Source of the DNA: Colius striatus
Taxonomy: Eukaryota; Chordata; Aves; Coliiformes; Coliidae
DNA length: 64,000 nucleotides
Assembly: GCF_028858725.1 (NCBI RefSeq)
Contig: NC_084774.1
Span: 10,328,001 to 10,392,000 of the forward strand
Direction: 5' to 3'
Below, one piece after another: positions 10,848 to 23,734 of the stretch. Within the stretch, counting starts at the first letter, position 1; every line of letters begins with the position of its first letter. The translations under genes and the position numbers were made by a program. The notes below the pieces were generated by a model that saw only the letters and a list, made by a program, of their open reading frames with translations, was not told where the DNA came from and searched no databases.

Positions 10848-11522
10848 ATGGCCGAGCTCAAGTCGCTGGGCGGCGAGGCGTACCTGGCGCTGGCCCCGGG
10901 CTACGGCCCGTCGGCTTTCGGCTACGGCTCCGTGCGCGGCGGCGCCGAGGGCCCGCGGGGCGCCTACCCGGGGGGCGGCGGGGCGGACTTCCACCCCGGG
11001 GCGCTGGGCAAGTCGGCGGAGAGTAGCGGCGAGCAGAGCGGCGACGAGGAGGACGGCTTCGAGGCCGGGGTGAAGGGCGGCGCGGCCTTCGAACGAGAGG
11101 GCAAGCTGAAGGGGGGAGCCCTGGGCAAGAAGCCCAAGGAGCAGCGCTCGCTGCGCCTCAGCATCAACGCGCGGGAGCGGCGGAGGATGCACGACCTGAA
11201 CGACGCCCTGGACGGGCTGCGCTCCGTCATCCCTTACGCCCACAGCCCCTCGGTGCGGAAACTCTCCAAAATCGCCACCCTGCTCCTGGCCAAGAACTAC
11301 ATCCTCATGCAGGCGCAGGCCCTGGAGGAGATGCGGCGGCTGGTGGCCTACCTGAACCAGGGCCAGACGCTGAGCACGCCGCTGCCCGCCACCCTCAACC
11401 CCTTCGGACAGTCGGCCGTCTACCCCTTCGGCGGCGCGGCCTTGCCCGGCTGCCCCGAGAAATGCACTGCCTTCACAGGAGCCGCCTCCGCCCTCTGCAA
11501 ACACTGTAACGACAAGCCTTGA
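10848..11522 (+). CDS. BHLHE23: BHLHE23 (BHLHB4/BETA4), class E basic helix-loop-helix transcription factor
   Basis: Intronless gene of 224 residues starting [15 protein letters not shown] and ending CKHCNDKP, both ends as in vertebrate BHLHE23. Residues 1-100 are a Gly-rich, low-complexity N-terminus with an acidic patch ([13 protein letters not shown], about 57-69). Residues 103-118 are the basic region ([14 protein letters not shown]), including the E-box-contacting Glu-Arg pair. Helix 1, the loop (SPSVRKL) and helix 2 ([20 protein letters not shown]) run to about 160. A conserved tail has the CPEKC and CKHC cysteines. The family comprises Olig-related nuclear repressors that bind E-boxes. 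Mouse Bhlhe23 is needed for rod bipolar cell maturation and is also expressed in diencephalon and pancreas. The paralogue BHLHE22 is much longer and begins differently, and neighbouring SLC17A9 confirms synteny. An in-frame extension upstream to 10740 lacks the conserved start and is read as 5' UTR. Confidence 0.98.
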   Translation: MAELKSLGGEAYLALAPGYGPSAFGYGSVRGGAEGPRGAYPGGGGADFHPGALGKSAESSGEQSGDEEDGFEAGVKGGAAFEREGKLKGGALGKKPKEQRSLRLSINARERRRMHDLNDALDGLRSVIPYAHSPSVRKLSKIATLLLAKNYILMQAQALEEMRRLVAYLNQGQTLSTPLPATLNPFGQSAVYPFGGAALPGCPEKCTAFTGAASALCKHCNDKP

Positions 11523-12385
11523 CTTCTGGCTTCTGCGGGCTTTTGGGCTTTCTTTTCTTTCTTTTTGTTCGTTTGGGGCTTTTTTTTTTTCCCGTGCACT
11601 TTTGTTTCCACAACCATCAGCCCTGGCTTCCTACCATCAGTTAAGTCTTTTTGTTTGCTTCTCTAAAATACAACCCCTCCCTGCACCCCGTTTGGAAATA
11701 TTTGGCAGTTTACATAGACTCCCCATGCATAACACTTTTGTTTAGTTACCCCCCCGACATGCAACTTCATCTGTAGAGTTATTTCCTTCCTAGCCTGTCA
11801 GTGGACTGTGAGCATAATGTTGCTTTTCTGCTTGCTCTGATCTACCAAGTTTTTTGAGCAGTTTTTGAACTAAACTATGGAAGGGGAGGGAGAGAAGTGA
11901 GGAAATGGAAACCTCAGCGAGTTTTCTCTGGCATGATCAACCTGTGTTTAAAATAGCTTAAAAGGAGGTGGGAGGGAGAAGCAGAATCCAGCTGCAAAAC
12001 TATGCAATGGTTCCAAATGATGGAAGGGGGGGTCATGTGTAGCCAGCTGGGGGTTTGACTGCACCCCACAGATCCAAATGCAAATGTCATTCAGTCAGCT
12101 CATGGGAGGGGGGAAGCTCTGTGCTCATGATGAAACAGTAGAGGCTTCAAAATAAGATGCTTCTTTTTAATTTTTTGCTCTTAAATAAGAAAATGAACCC
12201 GTTCTTGAACTGAGAGGAGCCTGTGATTGTATGCTACTGCTTGCATTTTGCCTGTTTCTCAGCTTGGTGAAGTTTTCCAGATGATTTTTCCAAAGTCGTT
12301 GCTCATCATGCTAAACAAAGCAAAAAGTCACTTAACATATTTATATGTATTTATACTAAATAAAAGACATGAATAATCACTTTCT
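11523..12385 (+). other. BHLHE23: BHLHE23 3' UTR
   Basis: The untranslated region follows the TGA directly. It begins with a T/C-rich stretch and becomes AT-rich. The first canonical AATAAA after the stop is at 12359-12364, giving a 3' UTR of about 860 nt. No intron-like interruption is apparent. The cleavage site is inferred at about 12375-12390. Confidence 0.7.
12359..12364 (+). terminator. BHLHE23: Poly(A) signal AATAAA for BHLHE23
   Basis: This is the first AATAAA downstream of the BHLHE23 stop codon, about 840 bp away, in an AT-rich context and followed within 30 bp by a T/GT-rich stretch. It is the best candidate for 3'-end formation. Confidence 0.65.
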
Positions 12386-12390
12386 CTGTC

Positions 12391-15300
12391 CTACATGTCT
12401 CTAAAACCAGCTGGCAGTCAAAGCAAAACCCCTGCTGAGGTCAGGTAAAGCGGAGTCAGACGTGGCAGTCCTTGGTGGAGGAGCAGTTTTGAAGTTAGTT
12501 GGGTGCTCAGAATACTTGGCTTGTGGATGTTCAGCTCCTCCTCAGCAGGGATTTGGACTTTCTCCAGTTTCTCATGAATTGCAAGCACACAAGACAAATG
12601 TTGTTTATGCCTGACATTGAGAGTTAAGTAGGTAGAGGTTTAGCTTGTGTGTGACGCTCACTGGAGAATGCAGTGCCCTGGAAGTGGTGTTTCAAAGGGG
12701 TTATTGTAGCATCGAGCTTAGCTCTGAGGACACCCCTGTAAAACATGGCAAGGAAGGAAATCGCTTAAGGACTCTGCTTATCCCTTTGGCTTGGTGTTCT
12801 GTTATATCTACAGCTTAACCCTCGACCTACATGTGGGGTTTGGGCCACTTAATATCGTGACTAAACTAATAATCTCTTGCCAAGCATCGACTGTGTTAGC
12901 ACAAGTTACAGAGCGAGTCCCTCGCTGGCAGAGTCTTTGGTGTTGCTTGTGTTGGTTTACTTTGCTTTTCTGCTTTATGATGTTTAATGCTTTTGGTGCC
13001 TTGTATGCTTCACTAGTCATTATATAATAATAATAATTGAGATGCATTCAGTGATTTCTCTTCAGATTGGAATACCCAGCCCAATGTCAGAGCAACCACA
13101 TAAACTGGTACAGTCGCAGCCTGAGGGGCTGGAGCTGTCCATGGTCATTTGTGTTAGGAGTGGGGTGTAACTATTTAGGGTTATTAAACCAATTTCCATG
13201 CCTGTCTCTAGTGTTATGCTAATTTTAAAAGGACTCCAATCCCTCTAAAGCTGCTTGTCTGTGGCACTTAATTTTAATTAATACATTTCCAAAAGACTTT
13301 TTGTGTTTGGAAAACGAAGTGTGTGACGAAGCCTCGTTCATAAAGACATATGGTTAAAACTGATTCCTGCTCATTTCCATTTTTATATCTTCATTTCTTC
13401 TTTACTTTGTTTTTTACAGGGTAGTTTTACAGAACAATTTATCTCTTGTACCTCTTTCCATTAAAGAAAATCTCAAACATACTCTTTAAAAAGCATCTGA
13501 TGAAGCACAAGCCGACCAAAACCACTACTGAAGCAAAAATGACTGGAAACTGCAAATCAGCAAAGGTCACTTAAAATTTTGCAGACTGGAGTTGTTGCTG
13601 GATAATGTTTTGGGAAGAAGGAAAAAAAAAAAAAGAACAGTTGAACAGAATTGTGGTTTTGGGGTAAATGTTTATTCTGGTTAAAATTAGAGAAGACTGA
13701 GCAGTTGGGAATTTTTAAAGGGAGATTAGTTTAACTTGTAATTTTTCACCAAAACAAAAAGTAGCTGGAGAATAACAGTATTTTAACAGTATTCAATGTG
13801 CCTTTGGTTTGGTTAGACACTGACACTAATAATTATGGAGTTTAAAATTGCTTCTCCTCTGATAATTACAGCCCAAAAAAAAGTGGCTCGCTAATTTCAG
13901 AGCCTAAAAAAGTCTTTATAGTCTTACAGATAAGCTGTTTCTGGAACAATGGCTTTTAGTAAAGTGCTTATTTAGTTCTTTTCCTGTAACTTATGAGTGA
14001 AAAGCTTGCTCATATTATTGTACCTACCTAGAATCCTAAAAATCCAGCTTCTGAGAGTCCTTGAAATATTCAGAAGGCTCTTTGAGAGGCCACTTGGAAT
14101 TAAATGATCTCAGGAGCCTAAATGTGGGATTTCAAATACAGAAGGTAAAGCCTGTGTTAAAGAAAATTTTGGTTAAAAAAAATCCTAGCAACCTGGGGTG
14201 TTTCAGTTCTGTTAAAAGATTAGGGATTAAAACCAGAAATGTGGGGCTGATAAAGCAATACCAGAGGAGTTTGTAAATCATTCTTGAAATTGACCTTAAA
14301 GTGTAGGGGGTTTGATTCCAAAGTAAAAAGAAATCCAATCATAAATTTTCATGCAGCAAACAATATTAAGCTTAAAGTTGACTAACTTCTCAGTTCATCT
14401 GAAAGTTCTGCTTCTAGCCACCACAGACCTGGAGGATTTTAACTGTTCTCACCCAGAGCTGAAACCCACACTGAGCCCTTTGCCTTTCCCCTTGACAGGA
14501 AGACATCTAACTCTGTTATTTACTCTTTGTGCTGAGCTGCTGCTAAAACCGCTGCCAAGTGGATGCCTAATGCTGCTGGAGAGATGATTTTGTTGGAAGG
14601 GGATAAAGTGGCATCTGATCATTGCGTTTGTGTGTGTGAAGCCTCGGTGCTAACCTTGCAAATGCGTGTGCTGATCCTCGGGATGAGATCCTGGAACTTG
14701 TCATCTGTGTTTCCCCTTCTCTGCCGTATATAATATCTTATTTTCTGTACCATGTAAGGTTTTTAAGTGTCTCCTTCTTGTTTCAGGGAGTATAAAGGGA
14801 GGGTTTCAAAATGCTGAAGACCTTTTCTCTCTCCTGCTCAAATGTTCTGTTATGGTGCCCGCTTTTTTTTCCAAGGAGGATTAATGGTGTATGCTCAGAT
14901 GGAACTGACATACAGATCGTGTGTTCTGATGTACTCATCCTGGTGTGTTCATACATTGAACAAAACATTTGCCAACTTTTAATTAAAGATAATATATTGT
15001 TTTCTAACCTCACTCAGTTTTTCTTTGGGCTTTCAAGAATGATCAGCATGAGATGTCGTTAGGAAGAGATGCAAAGAGCAGATGCTGCTTCACTGCTGCT
15101 TTTTTAAACGACATCATTTTAGTCACTAACCAAAATGAAAGTTTTACTAACCACTATATATAACCCTACTAACAGGCAGCTGGAAACCACTGTCAGTTTG
15201 TACTGCAGCAGTCAAGATGTCACATTATCAGTTGTGAGCTTGCAAGGTAAAATCTTGTTTAAGCAAATACAGGGAAGCAACAGGTTTGAAGATAGAGAAC

Positions 15301-16770
15301 TCGGGAGGGGGGCAGCTGTTTGCTTCAGATAACTACCAAAAAGTTAAATCAGTTGGAGTTCCTTGAAAGAAACCATGAGATTAATTCAGTTTTCCATGTT
15401 CTTGAGTCTGCATAGCTGGTTTTCTAGCCTGTTGTCACAATACCCAAATGCTGCATTGCTGAGATCCTTTCTGAGACTTTAGTGACTGATTGTTGTTCTT
15501 GGAGCATTTTTAAGGCTTGCTCTTTACATACATGTTTCTATACTTTCCATTTTAAAAATTGTAGTTGACATTTTACAAGAGTGAAATGAATGGAAGGTCC
15601 AGTCCTGCTGCTGCCTTACTAATTATTAGCATTTGTGTTGATATTAGTGACAGCAAGGAGGGGCCTGATGCTCCAGAGTGCAGCGGGGGTTTCTGAAACC
15701 AGCATCCTGCTGCCTTCTTGAAGAGGCTCCAGAATACCAGAAGAATCAGCACAAGCTTTATCCCTTTACTGTATTAGCTTTACTTAACAGTTATGCTGCA
15801 TAGGACCTGCTGGATAAAGACCTGACTTAAAAGCTTCCACAGTTCTTCAGAGCAAACCTGCTCCCTGCCAGCTCAGCAGTGAGGGAGTCGTGGTACGTGT
15901 TGCCTTCTCGCATACAGCAGGTTTATAGTCAAGTTTCCCACAGCTTGGATTGTTTAGCTTAGCTTTTAGGAGAACAACACCAACATTGTGCTTTTCCCTC
16001 CTACTTCTAGGATGTGTTCAAACAAGTGTGTGTCCTGGGCATGCTCCTGAAAACCAGAGGTCAGACTTTGCAGCATTACTGCAATTTATTCTTACCCGTG
16101 CTTGTTGCCTGCCATGTGAATTGTCAGCAGAGAAATCGCTGCTCTGACCTCAAGTAGGTGAAAATGCTGTCAAAGAATATTGCAATACACCAACCTGTGT
16201 TTTTAATTTTCAAAACTGCTTCTGTTATCTGTCATTTGGTAGAATTTTGATTAGTATTGCACAGTAGAAAAGTTGAGGTCTTTTATTTTTCACTAATCCC
16301 GATTAAGGCTAGAAAATACTCTTGATTACAGTAATTTTAATAATGTAAATTTGTTTGTGATATGTCTTTAGTCTCTAATCCCCTTTGGCATTCCATTCAA
16401 AAGGAGATGAACAAAAATCAGGGGTTTATAACATTTAAATTAGTCATTCCATGAATGCTGCTCAGGTAGTTTTCCTCCACTTATGTCCATTCCTCCTTTT
16501 ATATCCATTAGATATAAAAAATATCTAATGAGTATACAACAAAATGTTTTGCTGTCAATTGAGAAATATGTTTTCATGGGGTTTTTTTTGCAGAAAAAGA
16601 ACTCCATGTCAAGCATTTTCTTTCTTCTGCACATGTGCTGTATTCTAGAAACTGGAAGCAACTATCAAAACAAAGAGTATATTTGAGAGGTCTTTGCCAT
16701 TCATTTGGATGTTTTGAAGTAAGATTTTTTCACCACAGACTTCTTCATATAATCTTTTTATGGACTAAAT
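12391..16770. other. Intergenic region downstream of BHLHE23
   Basis: AT-rich sequence with no recognised gene. It holds a short (TAA)n run at about 13023-13038 and a small AT hairpin at 16506-16530. Open frames are short and uncharacteristic. Confidence 0.55.
16506..16530. repeat. AT-rich inverted repeat (10-bp arms, 5-nt loop)
   Basis: The arm CATTAGATAT at 16506-16515 is matched exactly by ATATCTAATG at 16521-16530 around an AAAAA loop. It may be a cruciform-prone sequence, and no functional context is visible. Confidence 0.6.
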
Positions 16771-16914
16771 TCATAGAATCATAGAATGGTAGGGGTTGGA
16801 AGGGACCTTTAGAGATCATCCAGTCCAGCCTCTCTGCCAAAGCAGGTCCCACCTAGATCAGGTCACACGGGAATGGGTCCAGGCGGGTTTTGAAAACCTC
16901 CAGAGAGGGAGACT
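16771..16914 (-). mobile_element. CR1: CR1 LINE 3'-end fragment
   Basis: The + strand starts with TCATAGAATCATAGAATGGT, complementing two ATTCTATG tail repeats of CR1. It then matches the same phrases as the copy at 5902 (GGAAGGGACCTTTAGAGATC, AGGTCACACGGGAATGGGTC). Only about 145 bp is kept, so it is strongly 5'-truncated. Confidence 0.92.
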
Positions 16915-17674
16915 CTTACCTGTTACCTCAAATCTTATTTCTCTTTGTGCTTATAGATACATATATAGTTTTAAAATGATCCAATTCATTTTTATAAATA
17001 TCCTTAGCTTTTATTTAACAACCATAAAACTTGAGTTCATGTTTATTCCTGAAATGTGAACAGTTTTGAACATAGCTCTCCACATTTCTTTAAGGCCAAA
17101 GAGATTAATCCTAAGTATCAGTGTTAAACTGATTTGTAGAGATAGCTAAGCAGGCTGTTTGAAGCAAACAAAAAGGGGTTTATTTGGGTGGGGTTTTTTT
17201 GCTACACTTAAGGTACTAAATGTGCAGAACAAAGGCTTGCAGAAGATAAACTGCAAGTATGTTAACACCTTGCACAACAGAGGGGGAGAGCGTGCTGGAT
17301 TTCAGGCTTACTGCTTCAGTGAAACAGTTAAAACAGATGCTTTTGCTGTCACTTAACAGCTTATTTTCAAGTGATCCAGGTTCAGTGGGTTTCATCAGCC
17401 ATCCACATTGGTTACAATCTGTTTCATTAATGCCATTTGTATTTGTTGCATATCTATTCCCTTACTCTAACACTGACATGTTGTGTGTGTGGATATTAAC
17501 ACGGAATCACACAAGGAATATAACCCAACCTTCCTCAGCTACTAATGGGAAAAAAAACCCGACCCTCTCTGCTCTCTTGCCTTGAGTATTTCAAAAGGAA
17601 AAACATGGCTGAGTGGAAAAAAAAAAACGACCACATCACCCCAGTTTTTTCCTCCAAGCCCACTTTTGTCTAAA

Positions 17675-17940
17675 GTAATGAGGCCATAGTCAGTTGGCTC
17701 CGAAGAGCGTTGTGATTTAGTGTGACGTACAGTGAATCATTGCAGATCCTTTCGGACTGCATTCGTTATTTTAATGAGACAGAGGCAAATCTGGGGGTTT
17801 TTGGCCGCAAACCTTAAGATGCATAATGTGAAATGTTTGCTGATTGCCACAAGGCAACTGACATTATAGATTTTTATCCCCATCATTATGTGGCTTCAAA
17901 ACTCGCCACATCTCGAGCCATTTAGCCCCTTTTCCCTTTT
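17675..17940. promoter_or_regulatory. Candidate conserved non-coding element with retained CpGs
   Basis: This non-repetitive block keeps CpGs (CCGAAGAGCG, GTGACGTAC, TTTCGGAC, GGCCGCAAAC) although the flanks have few. It includes a CRE-like TGACGTAC, ATGCATAAT and TTTAATGAG. No splice-supported frame is present. CpG retention with homeodomain/octamer motifs fits an enhancer under constraint. This is inference from composition. Confidence 0.3.
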
Positions 17941-19914
17941 CTCCCACGACCCACAGGAAACTTGCCATGCTGACATTTAAAAGCAAAAAGCTCATCTGTT
18001 TAATTTCTGCACTTATTCCAACCTCCCGTGGCATCCTGGGCTCTGCACTTTGCTTTTCTCCATTCACACTTTCCCAGAGGAGCAGGCAAAACCCCCCACT
18101 GCAACGCGGTCACCCAAAAAAGGTCACATTCAGTTGGGCGACAGCAGGAGTAGGTCCCCACCAGCCTTTGCTTGATGTAGTATCAGAAATGACAATGAGG
18201 CAGGCATATCTTTGCACAAACAGTAATCACAGTAATGGTGTTCATCGGAATTTACTAGTGCTGAACTTTTTCTGTAGTCTGTGGTAATGTTTCCTTTCCT
18301 GAGATACCAGCAATGAGTTTATTGTGCTTGTGTTTGCCTTTGAGACAACAGCAGTTGGTTGATTATTGAAGGGGAAAACAAAACCAAACCCTTTCAAAAT
18401 TAAGTTCCCCTGGTAGGGTTGGGGGGTGTGTGGAGGTGTTGATGTGTGTTTATAATGTCCTCATGTGTGTTTCACCTGTGCATGCATATCCTTTGATTAC
18501 TCAATGTGTCCTTTTCTCCATCAATTACGGGTGGCTTTTATTTGGCTGGAATGCTTTTGTTATGTTTCCATCACACTTCGGCCATCGTTTGACTGTAGCA
18601 CAGAATGTGTCAATGCACAAAAACCACTGGTCTCCAGAAAAAAATCACTTTGTTTCAACCTGAGAAACCCATGAATAATACTTGTCAGCATTTTATTTTA
18701 CCCTTCAAAACAGACAGTGACATCCTGAGACAGGACAGGGCAGTGCTTTCCCATTCTACCATCAGCAAGTTTCCAGTAAGAATGATGGAGAACCGGCATT
18801 GTCTTGGCTTCCTATTTTTATTGATTTGCTAAAAGTCCCAGCCATGCACTGTGCTCCTGACACAGGTGTCACCAAGAAACCCTTACACCACTGATTTGTG
18901 AATTGTATTACCTCAAGTATTTTTTCTCTCCTGGCAGCTTCAGTGTAAAGCAAACCACACACCTGACAGCCATAGTGGGTGCACTCGGTGTTTACAGCAG
19001 AACTGAGGCTGTAGGGGGAAAAAAGTGAAAATCTCTCTCAAAATGTTAAAATGGCTGCTGACTTGGAGGCCTCTGGCTTATTTTTACATCCTTTCCAGTG
19101 TCCAAGAAAATACAGTTTTACTTCTAACAAGATTTTCTCCCCTTGGCTTTTTTCCCCTCTCTTGCCTCAATCAGTTTTCTGGGAGGTTTGAGGACAGAAA
19201 ACACTTTAGTTAGAGAAGCTCTATTACTCCTAACGGTCCTTTCTGCAATTGGATGTGGCAGTGTATAGAATAATCTTGGTACTGGGAGGTTGCACAGCAT
19301 AGATGAGCTTATTCCTTTATGACTTGACTCCTCTTTCAGGTGCTTGCTTGCAGCAGCTTGCAAATCCCTTTTTTTGGGAGATAGACAATGCAACGCCTTT
19401 TCTCAAATGCTTCTCTCCTTTGCAGATATTTGGGGTCTGCCTTTTATTTTGTCAAAACCAAAATCAGGCAACAGATTTTGGCACTTGTTTGGACCAGGCT
19501 GCTTGGTGAAGTTCTCATTCTTGTGAATTATCTCCCCTGGAAACGCTTCTGCCCTCGCTGGGGTTCTGATCCACCCTGCAAACAGAGTAGGCTCTGTATA
19601 AATATGTGAGAAGTGAATTCTCAGCTGCAGTCAGTGTGTGCCTGTAGATATTGATTTGGGTTTGGTTTTACAGTTAAAACCAAGTTTGGAAGCAGCATTT
19701 AATCACTTGAGCGAAATTCTGTTGCTTTTGACTTCCTTCTCCAGTTGCCTTGCCCCGAGGCATAGAAAAGATCAAGGCATTTGCCCGTGGACACACACTG
19801 ACTTGAGTGAGTGGCTCATCACATTTGAAGTCAGATGATCTCGGCTTGCTGCTTCCCTAAATAAGCGGCACATTGTGCTGCCTCCTCGGCAGCATCAGTG
19901 CTGACCTTTTCTTT

Positions 19915-19942
19915 CTCCCTCTCTCTCTCTCTCTCTCTCTCC
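19915..19942. repeat. (CT)n microsatellite
   Basis: About 11 uninterrupted CT dinucleotides follow an imperfect CTCCCTCT lead-in. The tract is likely to be length-variable. Nothing indicates a gene-related role. Confidence 0.9.
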
Positions 19943-20164
19943 ACACACTCAGGGTCCCTGAGGAGACTGAGCCTCTGTTGTGGCAGCACTGTCACCCAAG
20001 TCACCTCATGGTTCCTTCTGGAGCAGTGACAGCCAATGCAAAAAGAGCTGTAGCTACATCTCGGCTGTTTTCTAACAGTCTTATGCTGCTACAATAGCCT
20101 GAGGCAACTTGAACCTACCCTGGGGACCAGCCAGTCCCCAGCTGCTTCCAGAGTAGAGAAGCAT

Positions 20165-20187
20165 AAAGGTGGCTTCAAGCCACCTTT
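20165..20187. repeat. Near-perfect palindrome, 11-bp arms around one base
   Basis: AAAGGTGGCTT at 20165-20175 is followed by a single C and then the exact reverse complement AAGCCACCTTT at 20177-20187. The arms are GC-balanced, so this is less likely by chance than AT palindromes. With a 1-nt centre it suits a dimeric protein site rather than an RNA hairpin. Confidence 0.7.
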
Positions 20188-23100
20188 GTTCTCCAATCCT
20201 CATCTTACACTGAGCACAGTGGAGTCATAGGGGAGAATCTGGGCCAGAGTTTATGAAAAGCTTTGCTATAGAAACGTGCCCTCGCTGCAAAATGCCGCTT
20301 TCTGGTTCTCCCAGCGCCTGTCTCAGCAGCCTTTGCTCCTTGCCCTGAAACGAGGGAGATGGCAAAGACTGCAGCCAAGATCCTGGCTCTGTATGAAAGC
20401 ACCAGTCTATAACATTAAGTGTCATCACAGGGCTCTCTTTTGCTGCTTTCTCTGTGTCTCTGTCACTGTTTGAGCCCCAGGCTCCTACCTCAGAGTCCTG
20501 CACAGAACTGTTAACCCCAGGAAACTTGTGAGGCTGATACACAGTGGGAGGAGGAGGTGTCACCACTGGCTCAACAACTCTCTGGTTTTCTTTTTACAAG
20601 GAAAACAGTCACTTGTAATGGGGAATTTTTTATTCATATAGTCACATCCTCTCTTCAGCCCAGTGTTTGGTTTTGAACCACCCCCAGTTTGCTCTTGCTC
20701 ATCCCTAAGTGGCTGTACTCACACACCTGTAATTCCCTTCCCAGTTTGACACCCAACTTTCAGTTTTCATTCCACAGAGTTAATCTATTTCTTACACTAA
20801 TTTTGCACCACCATCACTCTCCTATCTTCAAGGACCCTTCTTATTTCCAAACAAGACAAGTGCCAGTCTCATGAAATTCACTTCTCGTGACCAGCATTAT
20901 TTGGCCAGTTGACACCTACGACTTCACTTCTATTCCCTTCCCCTTCCTATGATTTCCTGTGTAACATCCAACAGCCCTGATGACACACACACACTCCTGC
21001 TGGCTGGAACACTTTTAATGACTGGTTTTAGTTGATTGAAATTAAAGAGCTGTTTTAACCTACCCAATAGCATTAAAGACTCTGCAAGGAAACAACATGA
21101 GGAGTGCTCTGGTCAAAGGGAGACAACCTGGGAGAACAAGTCAGTCACAGAAGGTTTTCTTCATCCCAGATGAAAAGGTGGGTCTCTGCTCATTTGCTGA
21201 ATGTGGCAGGCATGCTCCAAAGGAGTGTAACTCTCATCAGGTCCTGCAGTAGGAGTTACACTTGTCTCTTGCACTTTAATATCATCTAAAAACTTGTAAG
21301 AGCTCTTCCAAGGGGCTGTGGGTTGGGGTTATCTTGGGATTTGGCCAGCAGAAAGTGGCTCAGCCTGGTAGTGATGTGAGAGCTATCTGCTCAGACAAGA
21401 ATGCCCCATAACCAGTCCAATCATGGCAAAGGCTGATATTTTTTGATCACAAATCTTCTGATATCTCCTTAATGATGTTGTCTGTTTGCTGCACTGGCCT
21501 GTGAATCATGCACCACGTTATCATAGCTGCTGGCCTGAAATGCTCTATTTGATCCCAGTTTCCATTCAGATGTGGTTTTACCCCAAGTTTGGGGTTTAGT
21601 TTTGTTTGTTCCAGCTCTTAAAATTCAGAATCAGTATCCCCCAGATTTGGAAGAAGATAATGGTGGAGTTTAAGCCAAATATGGGAAAAAAACACCACTG
21701 TGTGCATTAATTTTGCAATCAAAGCCTTATTAGCTTGGGAAAAGCTGGACACCCTCTGTTCACATAAACCTGAGCATCACAATTCAGTGATCTTCAGTTC
21801 CAGTATCTCTATAGATAGTCATGGACAGAGCAGACAAAGTATCTTCATCCATTCCAGAGCTGAGAAGTAGAAATTACATGTCTTCCCTCTTCATTTTCTC
21901 TGGGAAAATCTTTTAACTAATTTATGGAGTCGTTAATGTGGTTTTGCATGTGTGTGGGTAAATGAGCATGTCATGTGTCTTGGTGTGCAGGAGGAAAAAT
22001 TGTCTCCTGATGGTAAGATAATGGAAACATATTGGGGGTGAGAGAAGGGCTTAGTTAGAAAAGCACAGCTTCACAAATACAGTTCTTGCATACGAATCGT
22101 GACTCATCTGCTCCAGACTGGGAGTCAGATTATTGAACCTAACTCAACATCTAGAAGTCAGACAACTAATTAAGCCTGGGCTGTCTCCACACTGAGGAGA
22201 GACAGATAACGGATTCCCAAGGGTAATTCGTGTCACTGCAGAAGAGGTGGACAGGTCGCCTTCTGGGGATGCTTATCTCTTGACATTGACTGCAGAAGCT
22301 ACACAGGTAGCTTAGAATAGATGTCTGGTTTTCAGACACATAAACACAGTGAGAGAAGCCCTTGTCTTACAGCCTAGTGCTTGAGCTAGGACTTTAAATG
22401 AGAGGTTGCAGTTTCCTAGCAGTTAGAATAACCTGGCCCCAATAAGAAAGAGCCCATCAGCAGTCAGAACAACCCAAGGCAATGTGAAATTAAAGGCAGC
22501 TGTCATTAAAGCTACCAATGGAAAGTGTTTATATCTGTGGCAAGCGTGGTCACTAAATAATGTGGGGTGGTAACAATGAAAGAGACAAATGAATGGGGGT
22601 AAATGGAGTAAGTTAAGCTCTTAAAAATCAGTGTTTTGGACAGCATCTGCAATCAGGTCTGACAATGTTAATCTAGGTCAGAGCCCCTTCCAGAGAGCCA
22701 TTGAATGGACCTTAATAATGCAAACTGAACTTATCACTCAAGGTATTTGAGTGGCTGAGGTCAAATTTGCACTTCTATCTTGCCTGGGAGCTGTGGGTTG
22801 AACATGATGACGTTATTTGCTGCAAGATGATGCACAGACAGACACACAGCAAAAATCAGCCAGCGTGAACCTAGTGAAAAGTCCTGATGCCACAGTTATA
22901 ACCTGGAAATGCACATACAGGATGATATTTTGCACCTGAGAACACAGCGAATAATCATGCATTGCTGGAATGCATAGCATGGCACTGCATTATATGCTTA
23001 CATCTGGTTAATGTAATGTGAAAGTGGCCTAATGCAGTATGTTATTTGTCCTGATATATTCTGGAGCTTCTGTGAACAAATATTAAGGAAGCTGTGAAGC

Positions 23101-23283
23101 TGTCAGGCTTTATAAAGCCTACTCAAAGGTTATAGATTTAGTAGCTATGATTCTAAAATGCATTTGTGTCTTTAAAGTGTTTCTGTTTTGCTGGGTGAAG
23201 CCTTCACAGGCACAGACAGGTTTTTTAACTGATGTCCACAACTCTTCCCTCGTTATTTCTTGTCCATATTGCTTCTAGTTTCC

Positions 23284-23417
23284 TCCTTCTCTGGAGGCAT
23301 TCAAAACCCACGTGGACAAGTTCCTGTGTGACCTGCTCTAGGTGATCCTGCCCTGGCAGGGGGATTGGACTAAATGATCTTTTGAGGTCCCTTCCAACCC
23401 TTGAGATTCTGTGATTC
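23284..23417 (+). mobile_element. CR1: CR1 LINE 3'-end fragment
   Basis: The sense orientation reads CTTCTCTGGAGGCATTCAAAA, then ACCCACGTGGACAAGTTCC, and ends with GAGATTCTGTGATTCC, the CR1 tail. It is about 134 bp and 5'-truncated. It is the same CR1 type as the copies at 5902 and 16771 but in the opposite orientation. Confidence 0.9.
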
Positions 23418-23734
23418 CCTGGTTTAAGTAGGGCAGCAGAGAAGGCACCGATCCAGTTACACTGTGGTTTACTGTCAACCTTTTGATGACAGTATTCCAT
23501 ACATAGCTACTGGAAAATACTCTTCATTTCCCCTCAAACAGAGCAAGCTTTCCATCCAAGCTGCCTGCAAATCCTGAACTCCAGTGATGGAGTGAAGGCG
23601 GAGAGAGCCGTGGCGTTTAACCTGTGACCACCGCATTTTTCATCCTTACCAGGACGTCAGACGCAATCAAATGAGTTCTGGTGGAAGTGTGTGTGTCTCC
23701 CTGAAGTGGGCAAACGATAGGTTAAGAGAAAGCA

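Larger units (their letters stand above)
10380..11525. promoter_or_regulatory. CpG island spanning the BHLHE23 promoter and coding region
   Basis: From about 10.38 to 11.52 kb the sequence is extremely GC-rich and dense in CpG, with GC-box-like runs (GGGGCGGCGGGG around 10683-10694). Both flanks are ordinary or AT-rich. The island covers the proximal promoter, 5' UTR and essentially the whole coding exon, as is typical of intronless developmental transcription factor genes, which are often Polycomb targets. Confidence 0.9.
17941..23283. other. Intergenic region
   Basis: No gene is recognised. It holds a (CT)n microsatellite at about 19915-19942 and a 23-bp near-perfect palindrome at 20165-20187. 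The rest is AT-rich unique sequence. Confidence 0.55.

Noticed and set aside
10785-11504. 239-residue open frame antisense to BHLHE23
   Set aside because: It is a shadow of the GC-rich BHLHE23 coding exon. It has no domain and lies entirely inside the real gene.
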